A DNA stretch of 64,000 nt from Plutella xylostella (GCF_932276165.1 NC_063995.1:9300001-9364000); one strand, 5' to 3'. Counted from the first letter of the stretch, positions 33,346 to 45,345 are shown. Program-made: numbers and translations. Notes: generated by a model not told the origin, from the sequence alone.

Positions 33346-35417
33346 AATTTGTAGCTACAGTAATAAAGCGGTGATGGCTCTAACAACGTCTGAGCTTGTG
33401 TACTCAATATCCGCAGTTTGTAGGTGCAAAGAAACTTAAATTTCCGGCCTCGGACATCTGGTGGCCTGTTTATGTAAAATTTCCAACTAAGCAAAATGTG
33501 GGTGCTTTAGGGAATGGATCCCGCACATTAAATCGTACACACTAGTTGTTTGTACACGAATCAGAAGTCAGTTAAGAACGTATATGTATGTAGCTATGTA
33601 CTTCTTTGGTTTTTAATATAATTAAATATTTTTTTCGTATTTCACAGTCAAGTTCTAAAACATTTCCCTCTAACTTAAAATGCAGAGGTGCTAGCCGTAA
33701 TCCCAAGGGCTTCCTCTTGACATGTCGGAATGAGTTTAGTAACAATGCGAGCTGCGGCTTAAGGCGAAGCTGCAAATTTCCATGCGTCAATAAAGTTTAG
33801 AGATCTAACTTCGGAAACTATTGGTACAGCTTGTTTGATGGCCCATTAATCGAACACTCGAGGGTCTGTGGGATGAACTCCTTCATTATTTCAGGTGTGT
33901 TTTCGGTTAACCGTTTACGAACGTGAACTTTGCCCATTAGGCCGGTGATGTGGCGTAATCGCGGGCACTAACTAACTTTACTGTGTATATTTACTTTATT
34001 ATCCTATTTAAAAGTAGTTGTATTCACAAACATGACACGGTCAGATTAGAAGTTTGATATTAGTTTTCGGAATTGTTTAAATAGGGAATTCATGTTTTAA
34101 TACCAATTAATTTGACCCTGAATGTGTTGATATGTGGGCAAATAAGGTGTCTTTGAGTCAGAGAAAAAAATCTCAATAAAATATATAGTACTCATGGCCA
34201 CATCATATAGGTGTACAATAGTGTAGATCTAGATACGCAACGCCGTTTTAGATTTCAAGTTGAATAACCAAATTATGTAAAAAAATAAAATATACAGTAA
34301 GTATCAATCCGACCAATCGAATACCCGTCTGATTGAATATAAATCAGTTCGGATTGGAGTGAGTGCAGTACTCTCCTTGATTACGGATTTAGGGGACTTT
34401 TTTATGGACATTGAGCGGAAAATTACACAATTTAATAAATACTTTAAAAATACAGCGGCCTACTTAGGCTTCGGTCTCAACGGAGTTCCAAGAAAAAGAT
34501 TTCCTCGTTTCTAGATTATTATATTTTCTTTTAAATAATATGATTAAATGTATCGCTAAGAAATGTGAAGTGAAAGCTTTTAATTTTACCTAAAAAGTTT
34601 TGAAGATCATATTGATGATGAGATTAGTGAATATTTACGCGTAGGCAGATTTTGGCGTAGGGGGCAGAATCTTGGAGTTTTATTTCGTCCTTGCCAGATT
34701 ACTCAGAAGTTATAATTTAATAATCCAAGCTTTATAAGTAGCCAAATATACTTAGGTAGACACAGCTTACTTATATGAGTCTTTTTGCCTAGCTTGGCTA
34801 CTTCTTCCCCCACAAAGGTAAAACAAGAACTGAGATAAAAAATTAAAATGATTAATAAAACGTCCAATAACAGATGCCAAATGGTGTAACACTTATGAAC
34901 TGAGATAAAAACTTAAAATGATTGATAAAACGTCCAAAAGCAGATGCCATCAGGATGGCTTTATTAATGAAATCATACCAGCTGATGTTCAATGTTATAG
35001 CAACCCTAGTAAGGGGGGATCCGAAGTTTAAGGGGGGAGGATGCAGTTACTGCTCAATTTATATTTTAATTTAAAGCCGGGCCTCCGGATACTCGCCTCC
35101 GTCCGGTTCAATTAGGACCTATGTAATTTGCAATCGATTTGTTGTGTTTATGTTACACAAATTTAATCAACGATGTCAGGCACATAATTTTTACATTGAA
35201 TTTGGAATAATGGGATTTAAGAGTTGATCATGTTTAAACGGCTGCACAGGTCACGATTACGTTACCAAATAGTTTCAACATCATTGAAGTAAGAGTGAGT
35301 CATAAAACGTTCAAAGTATGGAAGTTTCAGGCTACAGAACCCAACTAAACTGTAAAGTAGCTAGTTTTCAGCACCTGTAAATAACTCGATGGGAGTGCGC
35401 TCGATATTCACAAGTTG
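33346..35417. other. Non-coding stretch with one short tandem duplication
   Basis: Nothing coding is supported. The tandem duplication at 34827-34949 is listed separately. Confidence 0.4.
34827..34949. repeat. Two-copy tandem duplication, period 70 bp
   Basis: A block beginning GAACTGAGATAAAAA and ending CAGATGCCA occurs at 34827-34879 and again at 34897-34949 with a few substitutions. Confidence 0.8.
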
Positions 35418-35755
35418 CTTCAGGGGGGTCACTGTTGCTTATGAAAAACTAACGATGAACGAGAGATGTCATGCAATCGGTACGTTTAATGCAACAAGAT
35501 AGAGTCGTGGTTACCCCTACTATATACAGGGTGTTGCAAAAAGGGTATACTAAGCCGAAGCCTACATGTGCAGCATGGTATATCTAAGCCTGAAACTAAA
35601 ATCATCATTTCAAAATACGCGAAAAAAAAAACATTCTCCATAATAAAAAGTCACGAGCCCAACATAGTTTCCATGAAAAAAAAAAAAATTTTCCCCATAC
35701 CGATAACTCGACAGCTCTCGTTTAGTTTTTCGTAAGGTACAGTGACCCCCTGAAA
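35418..35755. mobile_element. TIR element with a nested foldback family F insertion
   Basis: The left end reads CTTCAGGGGGGTCACTGTTG and the right end is its inverse, CAGTGACCCCCTGAAAC. The next ~35 bp of each arm also pair (ATGAAAAACTAACGA versus the inverse of TCGTTTAGTTTTTCGTA). Inside it, at 35521-35692, sits half of a family F foldback. Family F is therefore the younger insertion here. Confidence 0.75.
35521..35692. mobile_element. Foldback family F, copy 3 (left half)
   Basis: It starts TATATACAGGGTGTTGCAAA and continues through GTGCAGCATGGTATATCTAA and AACATAGTTTCCATG. The right arm is replaced by poly(A) and the host element. Confidence 0.75.
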
Positions 35756-36960
35756 CGGGTTTCACTGAAAAGACGTTCGCAGGGTACACGCCCAATATAC
35801 TAGTACTTGCCGCTTTATTTCACAAACTCCGCCTCTGCGCTGATGATGGAACGAAATTGCGTACCTAACTATGCACCATTTCACTAAGTTCAGCCAAATA
35901 TTTGGCAGGTTGAATAATATGTTCAAATGGTATTTAAATATAGTTGGATTACTAAACAGCCTTGGCCATCCCATTTGTGAGAATTCCCATCAAATTACCT
36001 AACTACAAATTCAGCAACTCAAGAAACCACTAAACATAAATTCAGTCAATATTCAGTCGAAACGTGTTCGAAACCCAAAGCCCAAAAGTCAAAGTGTTAG
36101 CAAAAGTTGTCCCTTAATTAGTTGTTAATTCAATTACACAGTCCGATACCGCATTCGTTGGAGAGTATTAGTGTGGAATCGCTGATGAAATATCAAAGGA
36201 TGCGTATTTACTTCATTACCTACAAATAAGGCATCGAAGAATCAATCATCTACCAAATATAATGAAATATAAGTCATTGTAGAGATCAAGTTGAACTAGT
36301 ACTCTATACCGTTACTGTATCATGCATATGCTTTTCCTTAAAGTAATATCTTCTGTTCCCTATCCAGAAATAAAAGAAACCAATCTGTATCATATAATAA
36401 AACTTACCGAACATGGTGAAATATGCCGACCCATAAAACCTCGGTTAAAATACTAGCGCACCCGTAACCATAAAGGGAACCATTCCATACACGTGTTGCC
36501 GGTAGCTGCGGTAATCATGCTCCTATAATAATATTCCCAAATGTGTATAACTACCAAAACAATACGCGAACGGAATCGGGAGAAATGACACACATAAATT
36601 CCCATATCACGGTCTATAAACGCGGGCGCGCTTCACGCATGGCTTTCACTGCTGAACAAAAAAGTGGGTTGTTGTAAGTTTGACGTCATTGTGTCCAAGT
36701 ATTGCCGAAACAGAGGGTATAATTATTACGGTTTATTTAGTTTGACGTTACATTGTGGGTGTCCACCGCTAGCCAGCCTTGTTTTATGAAAAATTGTTTT
36801 CGTAAATATTTTGCGTAAATAACTATTTACATTAAAATTACTGCAAAATAATAAATATTTCCTAGAGGAACGAATATCGTTGCACCTAGTCATTTATAAA
36901 CTCATACATTATAATATATGTTTGTTACTAACTGTAGCAAAATTTAGTTAAAAACTACAC
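35756..36960. other. Non-coding stretch
   Basis: Nothing recognisable on either strand. Confidence 0.35.
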
Positions 36961-36961
36961 A

Positions 36962-37110
36962 CGCACTCACGCCTTGTACTAATGTACTCCCTTGCGGGGT
37001 AGGCAGAGGTGCATTGCTGCACCCACTTTTCGCCAGAGTGTATGTTAGTCCCAATGTAATAGGGGGCGGGCCTATTGCCATTTTACGGTTTACAGTTAAA
37101 AACTATCGTC
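36962..37110. repeat. Dispersed repeat block (CTTGTACTAATGTACTCCCT type), copy 1
   Basis: It shares CTTGTACTAATGTACTCCCT and the following GCGGGGTAGGCAGAGGTGCA with 48046-48100. It then continues with a unique GC-rich tail to about 37090. The class is unknown, possibly the conserved 3' part of a retroposon. Confidence 0.65.
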
Positions 37111-39228
37111 CTAACTATTGTATTTTATTGTGCAAGCACCTCCATGTTCCCTCCTTGTGCACAATGCAGTAAAGTAAAGTAAGAGTAAGTACCCTTTATG
37201 AGACTCTGTGACATGTTCCAGAACATATTGGCTGCTTTGTAGAAGAATGAAACTAAAAACGTTTATATTAAACCAACGCACGTTTATGATGCAAAGTTTA
37301 ATAATAGTTGCAGCTTTGCATGCGACGTTCTCTGTTCGCAAGGAAACGGAGATTGCACAAGTGGGGGCACGTTTTTATTATTATTTTGAGGGCTTCGTTT
37401 TGTATGAGGACGCAGCTTCCTCTTATTTCACATTTTACCATCAACCAAAAAAGATGTGTTACATGTTTCTTTTATTTTGTGTATTCTCATGTTTGTTTAT
37501 TTTACTTGTGCTCCATTGTAGATCTGCTAATAAGTTCAAAGGAGTACCGGAAAAATGAGTTAGTAGGCACTCCAAATGAACGAATACAAATCGCTTCAAC
37601 CCATCTCTTTTTTTACATCTATGAATGGAATTACATTAAAACCACAAAATGTACAATAGTTGCACAGTCAGCCAATGTGATGTCGTTTAACGTTCCAATC
37701 AACGGCACAAATACCTACTCATGCAATATTGACACAATAGTTTTCTATGCCCACAGTTAAAGCCTATTGAGCGTGTACTAATATGCGAAAAGCCTCTAAT
37801 TATCAGTTTTATACGGTGTTTTAACGAAGCTCTATTGAACTGTTCAAACAATAAAGTTGAATATGAGAGTGCTAATGTCAACGTGTATATTGTATGTGTG
37901 TGTGTGTGTTAGTGTAGTGTTTACGCTGTTAAATTGAAATGTGGTTTTCATTGTGGTCTGCCACTTTCAATGGCGTTTTTGCTTCTATGATAAATATAAT
38001 GTTTCATTTTCATTGTACATAAACATTGTTGGATGTTGTTCATTTCAAATAAATTTACAATGAAATGTATAATAACGTTAGATAATTCAATATCCAATAC
38101 ATAACGATCAATAACTTCAGTTCATCTCTATACCTCGTGGACTGAGTTATAAGTTATTAATTTCCATTGTCTGTAGTGTGTGCGTATTAACTGTGCGCAA
38201 TAAAGACGGTATAAAGCCCGGGTTACATCCCGCCTCGCCCTTGAGCCCTTATCACCAAACGTTATTGCAAACCGAAGGGCCTATCAATTTCCCCTTCTAT
38301 TTTCGACGCCATTGCCGTTACGATGCGGCCGGCTCTTATGTGTTATGGCCGCGTAAATATTGGAAGTCAATCGGACTGAACAATATCAACATGCAGTTTC
38401 ATACCCTATGCAAGTTTATTTACAGTCGAATTCAGTAACTGGACTATGGAGTTAGGTTTCGTTTCCAAATAGGGCTGTAACTGTAAGTTTGAAATTGGAT
38501 TGTGCGACATAACTGAAACATTAGATTGCTGAAACATTACTAAACCCGTATGGTTTATTTCATGAGTATCAGATCCGGAAGCATTTCCTTGCTGGGGAAA
38601 ATTTCTTTGAACATTGCCGATAAGTACCTACATAGAATCACGCACATATAACTAAGTTATTGTGAAGTAGACATAATACTGAGATTATGTAGCTTTGATG
38701 TTTACTTAAATTGCTACTCAGCCGAATTAATTTTTATTTCATGTAGGTACTTGAAGCTTAGACAAGAAACATATCTCTGACTTGAAGTAATGGTATTAGA
38801 AAAGCTCTAATTCGTTATGACTCGTAATGAAACGTGCGTTCTTACTTTCTTAGCTAAAATAAAATGCAAATGTCTGCAGAAAGTTGGGGGATTCAACAAA
38901 ACGAAATTAAAGGAATAAATTTAGCCTTGAGGAGGGGAAGTTATTGGAATGAATATAATTTATATTGTCCGTACTGATCTATAAATGATTGATGACTCTG
39001 AACGAAGTCTAATATTTATTGACGCTGTTAATTTGATGAAAAGGTTTGTGAGGATTTGCAAGAATCTTTACTCAAACAGACGATAAATAGATAAATTGAT
39101 TCGACTTAGCTTTATTTTATTTACAAGCTGTTACCAGAGTGCTACGTTTCATTTCTTCCCAGTAGAATTTCCAAAAAAAATAATTGACTTTTGTGTTCGC
39201 GTTCGATTTAGATGAGGTCTAGTCTTCT
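37111..39228. other. Non-coding stretch
   Basis: Probable intron upstream of the exon at 39471. A short TG microsatellite lies at about 37893-37910. Open frames at about 37200-37760 look like chance frames without splice support. Confidence 0.35.
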
Positions 39229-39231
39229 TAA

Positions 39232-39368
39232 GTGCCAATTTCTTCATAGTCGGTTAGAGCATAACCAGGGAGTAGTGGTTGACTTTTGACACATCAGATC
39301 TGTTAGTGACGTTTAATTTATGAATCAATCCCTGTCGGTTAGATAAGCGACTATGGAGAAATTGGCAC
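39232..39368. mobile_element. Short MITE (GTGCCAATTT family), copy 1
   Basis: The ends GTGCCAATTTCTTCATAGTC and its inverse GACTATGGAGAAATTGGCAC are flanked by TAA on both sides (39229-39231 and 39369-39371). It sits about 100 bp upstream of the coding exon at 39471. Confidence 0.85.
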
Positions 39369-39470
39369 TAAATAAGGCCGTATAAAATTAAATTCAGTGG
39401 TAAATATTCCCATAAGTCAGTAACCGCCATATTTGTTTCCATTCCTCTTCAAACTGCACTCTTCTTACAG

Positions 39471-39596
39471 ACGCACTGGAGGGCGGCGCGCTGGGCGGCG
39501 GCGACGCGCTGGGCGCAGCCGCGCGGGCGCCGCGCTCCCCGCCCGCCGCCTCGCCGCCCGCCGCCAGCCTCTCCACCAGCCGGCACAGTCTTATCG
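39471..39596 (+). CDS. Coding exon of unrecognised third gene (Gly/Ala/Ser/Pro-rich)
   Basis: A 126-bp, very GC-rich block with acceptor CTTCTTACAG and donor TTATCG|GTGAGT. In the frame entering in phase 1 it reads ALEGGALGGGDALGAAARAP, then a Pro/Ala/Ser run and SLSTSRHSLIG. It leaves in phase 1, and the G joins the AT of the exon at 63283 to make GAT. The two exons thus form one continuous frame across a 23.7-kb intron. I do not recognise the protein. Low-complexity and Ser-rich, it looks like a disordered segment of a larger regulatory or scaffold protein. A second frame across the same exons is also open but gives an Arg-rich product without clear character. The exon is flanked by a MITE 100 bp upstream and a foldback element 25 bp downstream. 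Confidence 0.6.
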
Positions 39597-39620
39597 GTGA
39601 GTCTATGGTTTTTTTTATAC

Positions 39621-39676
39621 TTACAGGGTGTTTCAAAAAGGGTAGACTATGCCGAAACCTATGTGCGCAGCATATA
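39621..39676. mobile_element. Foldback family F, copy 4 (left end), interrupted
   Basis: It reads TTACAGGGTGTTTCAAAAAG and then GCCGAAACC and GCGCAGCATAT, matching copy 2. The sequence switches at 39677 to a different repeat. Family F resumes at about 39815-39870 with GTGACCAACAAAGTTTCTAT, so another repeat interrupts this copy. It begins only 25 bp after the donor of the exon at 39471-39596. Confidence 0.7.
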
Positions 39677-39677
39677 G

Positions 39678-39761
39678 AACCGCCACACCGCCACCATCAA
39701 CTTAATGTTATGTGTGTGAACTCGTACATAAAACTTCATACGTCACTGGCAAATTAAACGT
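39678..39761 (+). repeat. Inverted repeat pair R, copy 1
   Basis: The block GTTATGTGTGTGAACTCGTA and then CATACGTCACTGGCAAATTA is found reverse-complemented at 43538-43622, about 3.8 kb away, with few differences. Confidence 0.8.
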
Positions 39762-39870
39762 ATAGGTAAAATGTAAAATTGAATCACAATGTCATAATTT
39801 GCGAAAACAATAACAAAGTAAAAAGTGACCAACAAAGTTTCTATGGAAAATGATATATTTTGTCTTTGTT

Positions 39871-40695
39871 TGTTCTATCTCTAACCACTCGTGATGAAAC
39901 CTAAGTCATCGCATCACCTGTGCCTTGCTACCCGAGTTCCTGTTGTTCTATGGCCTAGGTGTTCCTCTGCGCTGACGTCTGACGGCGATATTAAGGGTCG
40001 GCAATAGGCAATCGAGGGTTGGCATTGTCATAGAATTATGTAGTAAATGATGCTCTACAGCCTTGAAAAAAATCACACAGGTAGCCGAAGAGTCTAGCTA
40101 GGTGCTGAATCATTCGAATTTAAGTAAATGCTTATGGATAACTGTAAATTAATTACGAAAAACCAGTAAATCACACTCCCGTATTGTAACAACTGTGTCG
40201 TAATTATCAAGAATTTTCATATGATTCTTATCAAATTATAAAGATAAATGCTTGGACTAGGCGCTAAATACCTTGTTTTTTAATAAACACACACCTATTT
40301 TGTGTAAATTAATCCCAAACTTGAGCAATTTTTTTCCCTCAAATCTTCATACAAATATCTATGGCGGCTTTCTGTGTTATAAAATCATAAACACAAGCGA
40401 CGTTTGACTCAGTCGGTCGGTGGCCTCCAAAGAAGGGTCACGTCGGTTTAGGCGGCACTGACAGCTCGCGATCTAATTGTGTACAGACACAAAATTACTG
40501 CACATTGGTTGTCATTGCACTTTTTCAACTTTTATGACACCAACATAGGTAATTTGATTTGAAATTGAGGAAGCATAATTCTTATTCTATATTCAATAAA
40601 TTAAATGATAATGTTTTTTATTAGTTAAGTCCATGGTACTTCTTGATTAAATTATAATTATTAATGCCTAACTAAAACTAACTAATATAAAATTA
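39871..40695. other. Non-coding intron stretch
   Basis: Nothing recognisable. Confidence 0.35.
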
Positions 40696-40965
40696 AAATT
40701 AAACTAAAAAGAAGATGCTGGCCAGATCGCTGCCACTGTCGGGTAGGGTACCCAAGACGCTGGCCGCGTTACCCCGCTATATAGCGATGCTTAGCCTTTG
40801 TGATAGGTAAGTGCCAGCCCTAGGGTCCCTTGAGACTTCTATTAGTCTGCTGCTGATGTCTTTAAAAAGCTGACGTGCCTCCGGTCCCCACGGCCCTGGG
40901 ATGAGGAGCAGGAATATAGTGAATGGATCTAAGTGATGACAATACGTAGGAAGATTAGGTTAGGA
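40696..40965 (-). pseudogene. Broken ORF remnant, probably of a mobile element
   Basis: On the minus strand a run of about 85 codons reads DPFTIFLLLIPGPWGPEARQ, then LFKDISSRLIEVSRDPRAG, then TYLSQRLSIAI followed by an in-frame TAG and RGNAASVLGTLP. The composition is that of a real protein, and a single stop (probably CAG to TAG) breaks it. I think this is a piece of a repeated insect element, because the region is otherwise repeats. I cannot name the family. Confidence 0.5.
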
Positions 40966-41216
40966 TTCAAAAACACAGTCTCATGGTGCTGGTTGAGGCA
41001 TGGTCTCGTGAGGATCTGATGAGGGCAGTAACACGGAGGTGACTGAATTTTATTTCAAAGATTTAATAGCTAAAAGCATCGAGTTTGGGCTATTAAGTAT
41101 GTTTTTCAGAGAGAGAGAAAGAGATTTTATTTTTCCTCTGGATGTGTTAGGTTTACTGGGTTTACTAAGTTCATTCTGTTAATGGCATCAAGTTGTTATG
41201 TGTTCATAAGTAATAA

Positions 41217-41249
41217 TCCTAACTAATATTATAAATGCGAAAGTAACTG

Positions 41250-41280
<31 letters not shown>

Positions 41281-41431
41281 TACTCTTTCACGCCAAAACT
41301 ACTGAACGGATTTAAATGAAATTTGGTATACATATGGTCTAGACCCTGGGAAAGAACATAGGCTACTTTTTATCCCGGAATTCCCACGGGAAAACTTTTT
41401 AAAGCGAAGCGAAGCGCGCGGGAACAGCTAG
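41217..41431 (+). mobile_element. Non-autonomous Helitron-like element, copy 1 (with GTCT microsatellite)
   Basis: It starts TCCTAACTAATATTATAAAT and ends GGGAACAGCTAG, inserted between A (41216) and T (41432) as Helitrons do. Near the start it has seven GTCT units. It is the same element as 52023-52217, and it is 20 bp longer because of five extra GTCT units. It has the features described for the lepidopteran microsatellite-associated (MINE/Lep1) type. Confidence 0.85.
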
Positions 41432-41734
41432 TTATTTATATTTTTTATTATTATATTTATTTTAACAAAATGCTGTTGGTTCTCCACGAAAATGTAAAAA
41501 TAAAAATAAATTCGTAACGTAAAATTGTCAATGACGGAATTTCTTCTATAGACAGTAGCCACAAAAAAACAAACGATAGATGGCGTGATTTGAAGATAAA
41601 GATACATTTATTCGACACATAGACAGCAACAACAAAAAAAATACAGATTTAAAGAAAAGAAACATATACTTATACTTACAATACAACAAAGAAAAAAAAG
41701 GATACACATCAAAATAACTGGAAAAAATATAAGC

Positions 41735-42670
41735 CCCAATTTACTTGTGTGGGACAGGGAGTACCATAATATTTTTTTTGGGGTACTCCCCATCTATGCG
41801 AAATATCAGCTTGATATCTTTACCCGTTTCTGAGAAAAAGGGCGGTGACAGACAGTCAGTCAGACAGACGGACAACAAAGAGATCCTATAACGGTTGCTT
41901 TTTTTCTTTTGACGTTCGAAACCCTAAAATTGAGTAAAAATATTATGCTGCTACCAAAAAATGTACTTACAGGTATTGCAAAAGCGGTATATAGTACTAA
42001 ACAAATTATAAACAAACAAAAAACCCGACTGCACGCTAAAAAGATGAAAACAAGTCCCAATGTTAATGGAAAGTATCGTAGGTTCACCAGTTAGTACCAG
42101 CAGAGGGTTCACCATTTAGCTGAATGTTACTTAGAAAACGGCCTTGAGTGGCGGTCAAGTTGGTGCCCGCCTGCGATACTTTCCATTAATATTGGGACTT
42201 GTTTTCATGTTTTTAGCGTACAGTCGGGTTTTTCGTTTGTTTATAATTGTATTTTTTTATTTGTAACTTTTTATTTGATGAAATTTTACGTCAGTAGTTC
42301 ATGATCATTTTTAATTTCAATAATTTTGGTGTTGTTATTTAAATACCTTCAAAATGCATATTTTTGTAATGTGAAAATCAAGCTCTTTCATTTGATACCT
42401 TACACGGCAAAGTTGAATTATTATTTTTTCGATCATCACGTTATGTCCTCTAGAGGGCGCTATGTACATTTTAATGGAACGTCACATAGCCTATAACCAT
42501 CGCGCCATCAATACGCTTCTAACAATACCTCATACATCAAAATCTATCAAGCCGTTTAGGCTACAGGAGGGAACAAAGAAACAGACAAACATACATACAT
42601 ACAATCAAAAAACATTACCGTCCTCCTTCGGCAGTCGGGTAAAAAGGAGTAAAACTTCTGAATTCATTCA
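41735..42670. mobile_element. Composite repeat region with a foldback core
   Basis: It begins near a GGGGTACTCCC motif and runs through GCGAAATATCAGCTTGATAT, ACAGACAGTCAGTCAGACAG and a CATTACCGTCCTCCTTCGGC end with AGTCGGGT. These are sequence blocks I associate with abundant lepidopteran repeats. The core at about 41998-42252 is a strong foldback: AACAAACAAAAAACCCGACT and the following ~60 bp are inverted at the right arm (GTCGGGTTTTTCGTTTGTTT). A related end piece lies at about 61970-62015. There is no long ORF. Confidence 0.6.
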
Positions 42671-42864
42671 TCGTCATTCTGAACTTTTGCTCTACGAGTT
42701 TTGGAAATTAACAAAAAAAAACCTTTTTCATAGAAACTGTTTAAAATGTACTTAGTATATGGAAGAGCGGGGTATCCTGGCACAGGTACTTTATACTTAA
42801 AAGGATACCCCATCAACTATTGTATAGTACTAGTATGTAAGTTTACGAAATAAAATATTTTGTA

Positions 42865-43027
42865 TTTTGATTTTTTTTAGAAACTTTGTTGGACATGTGA
42901 CTTTTTACCATGGAAAATGAATTTTTTTTTTCGCGAATTTGCAAATCTCTTAGAACAAAAGTTGTTCAGAATGACCCCTTGAGTCACCCCCTTTTGGCTT
43001 AGTATAGCCCTTTTGCGACACTATGTA
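42865..43027. mobile_element. Foldback family F, copy 5 (partial)
   Basis: It contains AGAAACTTTGTTGGACATGT, then TTTTTTCGCGAATTTGCAAA, and ends GGCTTAGTATAGCCCTTTTG followed by CGACACT, matching the right half of copy 2 with a small insert (ACCCCTTGAGTCACCCCC). Confidence 0.65.
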
Positions 43028-43537
43028 TTTACTTTGCTTTGTCGTCGGGGTTCAGTTGGCTGGAGGATGCCCGAAACTTATTATCTACACTTTAATACTT
43101 GTAGTTACCTTTCTACAAGTAAATACCACATTTGTTTGAGAAAGCTAATCGGGTTCCGAGTATAGAGTAAAGTGGCACCCCTATTAATTTCTACTCTTTC
43201 CTGGTGCCTACCAGTGTAAGTAAGAATTATACTTACCTACTTACCCTAAAATCACCCAAAATGTACTTGAACATAATTGTCAATAAAGTTGGCGATTAAA
43301 AGTTTATCGACCCACTGTGCAAACTTACATGTGTGCGTGTCACTGCGTGTGCTGTGTGAAGATCATTGAAAACCCAAAATTGGCGCGGCACGTCACCCTG
43401 TAAGGGCCCTTAAGAAAACCCAATATGAATATAAGCAATATTTTGTATAAGCAAGAAAAGTTTCTTATCAGTGTAACAAACCGCGGCCGCGCTCCTCCTT
43501 ACGGTTTATTCACACAGCAGTCCGTTTAATCTTAACT

Positions 43538-43622
43538 ACACGTTTATTTTGCCAGTGACGTATGGAGTTTTATGTACGAGTTCACACACATAACATAAAG
43601 TCGATGGTGGCGGTGGTTGCCA
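43538..43622 (-). repeat. Inverted repeat pair R, copy 2
   Basis: Reverse complement of 39678-39761. It contains GCCAGTGACGTATGGAGTTT and TACGAGTTCACACACATAAC. Confidence 0.8.
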
Positions 43623-45254
43623 AAGTAAATATATACCTAACGTTTTTTCCGTTATCAATGGCGCTTCTAGCGGTTAGTATCTTGACATTTTGGACTGCAA
43701 ATGTAACTTGGTTGAGGTACACTTCCAAGAATGCTTAGCGTGAGATGCAAACTTTATAGGTGCCATAAAGTCATATAACCGATTCACCCAGTGACTTTAT
43801 AACCGGTTCTGCCAATCACAGCGCTCCGTTTAATGATAAAGTGTCAGTTTTAATCTATTTCGTTTCATGCCGAGCGCAGCTCGTAGGTACTTTATGTTAA
43901 AAAATAACCTTCTACAGCAGGTAATTTTTTAAATTAAAAAAGTTTCGTTTAACTATAAAAATATAACCGCTTCCTGTCGTATTTGTATGTTGATTTCAAT
44001 GAAACACATATTTGCATAATATAAATCAAAATAAATGAAAGAAGTCCATTCTCCTTATAGAATGTGTAAAAAATTTAAAAACAGAATTAAAATATCTTGT
44101 TTCACATCATCTAAATCAATAAGATAATTAAAATGAGCCTTGAAACTAGTAGCTCCAAAACCAGCTCGCGCCACGCAGTGGAAACAACCCGGACATAAAA
44201 GTGTTCGCAACGCACCGCCTCATATGCCACATAAATCGCGAGGTCGCGGCGCGCCGGCTTAATTTGGCGGCATAGTTTAATTAACAGGATTCCAAGTCGT
44301 GTGACCTGAGGAAATTGATGAGTGCTGTTGCGTGGGAGGGGAAGCTGAGAAGACTCGTAAATCTACGTTGGGTCGGCCGTTGATTAATTTACTTTCTCTC
44401 GATTCAGTTACTCATCTGAGTGAGCTCGGCCTAGAGCGGGTTCAGCAACATGTTGTTCTAAACTTCTGCGAGACTTAATCAACGATGCTTCGCTCGGTGA
44501 ATCAGTTGCTTTCAACCCCTGTTGGGCTCCTTTAGTAATATATTATGTTGTAGGGAATTCAGTTACGATGGTACCATAAAAGTAACATGGGGTCAAATGG
44601 CTCTGCCTGGAATGCTCGTATGCGAGGATTGCAATTTTGTTCCTTTATATACGTCACTTACTTTCATTGGAGCCAGTATTACATAGTTGTCTTCAGTCAG
44701 CCCCTTTTATAATTCATATTGGAAAGATTGGTACAAAATTATATGTATACATACCTCATTGTATCTTTAATAACATCTCTACTCTCTTGGTCAATACAGC
44801 AATTTTAGTTTGTAGTAGTGAACCGTTAGCGCTGCCTGCAGACTGTTTAGTCATCTATTTATTTTGAATAAATAAACGAAAACCAATTTTCGCGCCGTGG
44901 GACGCTCTTTGTCCCGCCCGGTTCGTTCGTTCGACGTATTTTTACTCGCTGCGCCTCGTTAAAACTTTTTCTATGTAACACTGCGGGTAGTTTTAAAGGA
45001 AAATTTCTATTTTGTTAAACGTCGGTCTAAAATAGGTTAGATGTATCTTGAATGTGTGATTACATTACGTTTTTTTGTTTTCCTCCCACACAGTGTTTTA
45101 AATAACAATAAAAAGTTATGTTTTTTAACCATATAATGACGCAGTTTAATAACGCTGATGCCAGTACCCATCACAGTATGTTTTGTTTTTAAAAATATGT
45201 AATGAATTTCTTGAAATATTCCTTACAATCTTGTCTAGTATTTTTTTTCACTAC
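43623..45254. other. Non-coding intron stretch
   Basis: Nothing recognisable as a gene or structured repeat. Confidence 0.35.
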
Positions 45255-45345
45255 GCTTAGCTGTAGTGTGCGCTACGTCGTAGTACTTGCTACGTCGTAG
45301 CAAGTGCTACGTCTAGTCGTAGCGAGTGGCACGACGTAAAATTTA
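45255..45345. repeat. GCTACG/CGTAGC palindrome cluster 3
   Basis: It reads GCTACGTCGTAGTACTTGCT, then ACGTCGTAGCAAGTGCTACG, then AGTCGTAGCGAGTGG. It is a run of inverted words related to the clusters at 17118 and 21672. Confidence 0.5.

Noticed and set aside
37208..37760. Two overlapping frames with hydrophobic runs (possible membrane protein)
   Set aside because: They overlap in different frames, have no homology I recognise, and no promoter or splice support.
39394..39636. Minus-strand 80-codon frame
   Set aside because: The plus-strand reading has a proper acceptor and donor and joins in frame to another exon. The minus frame is its shadow.
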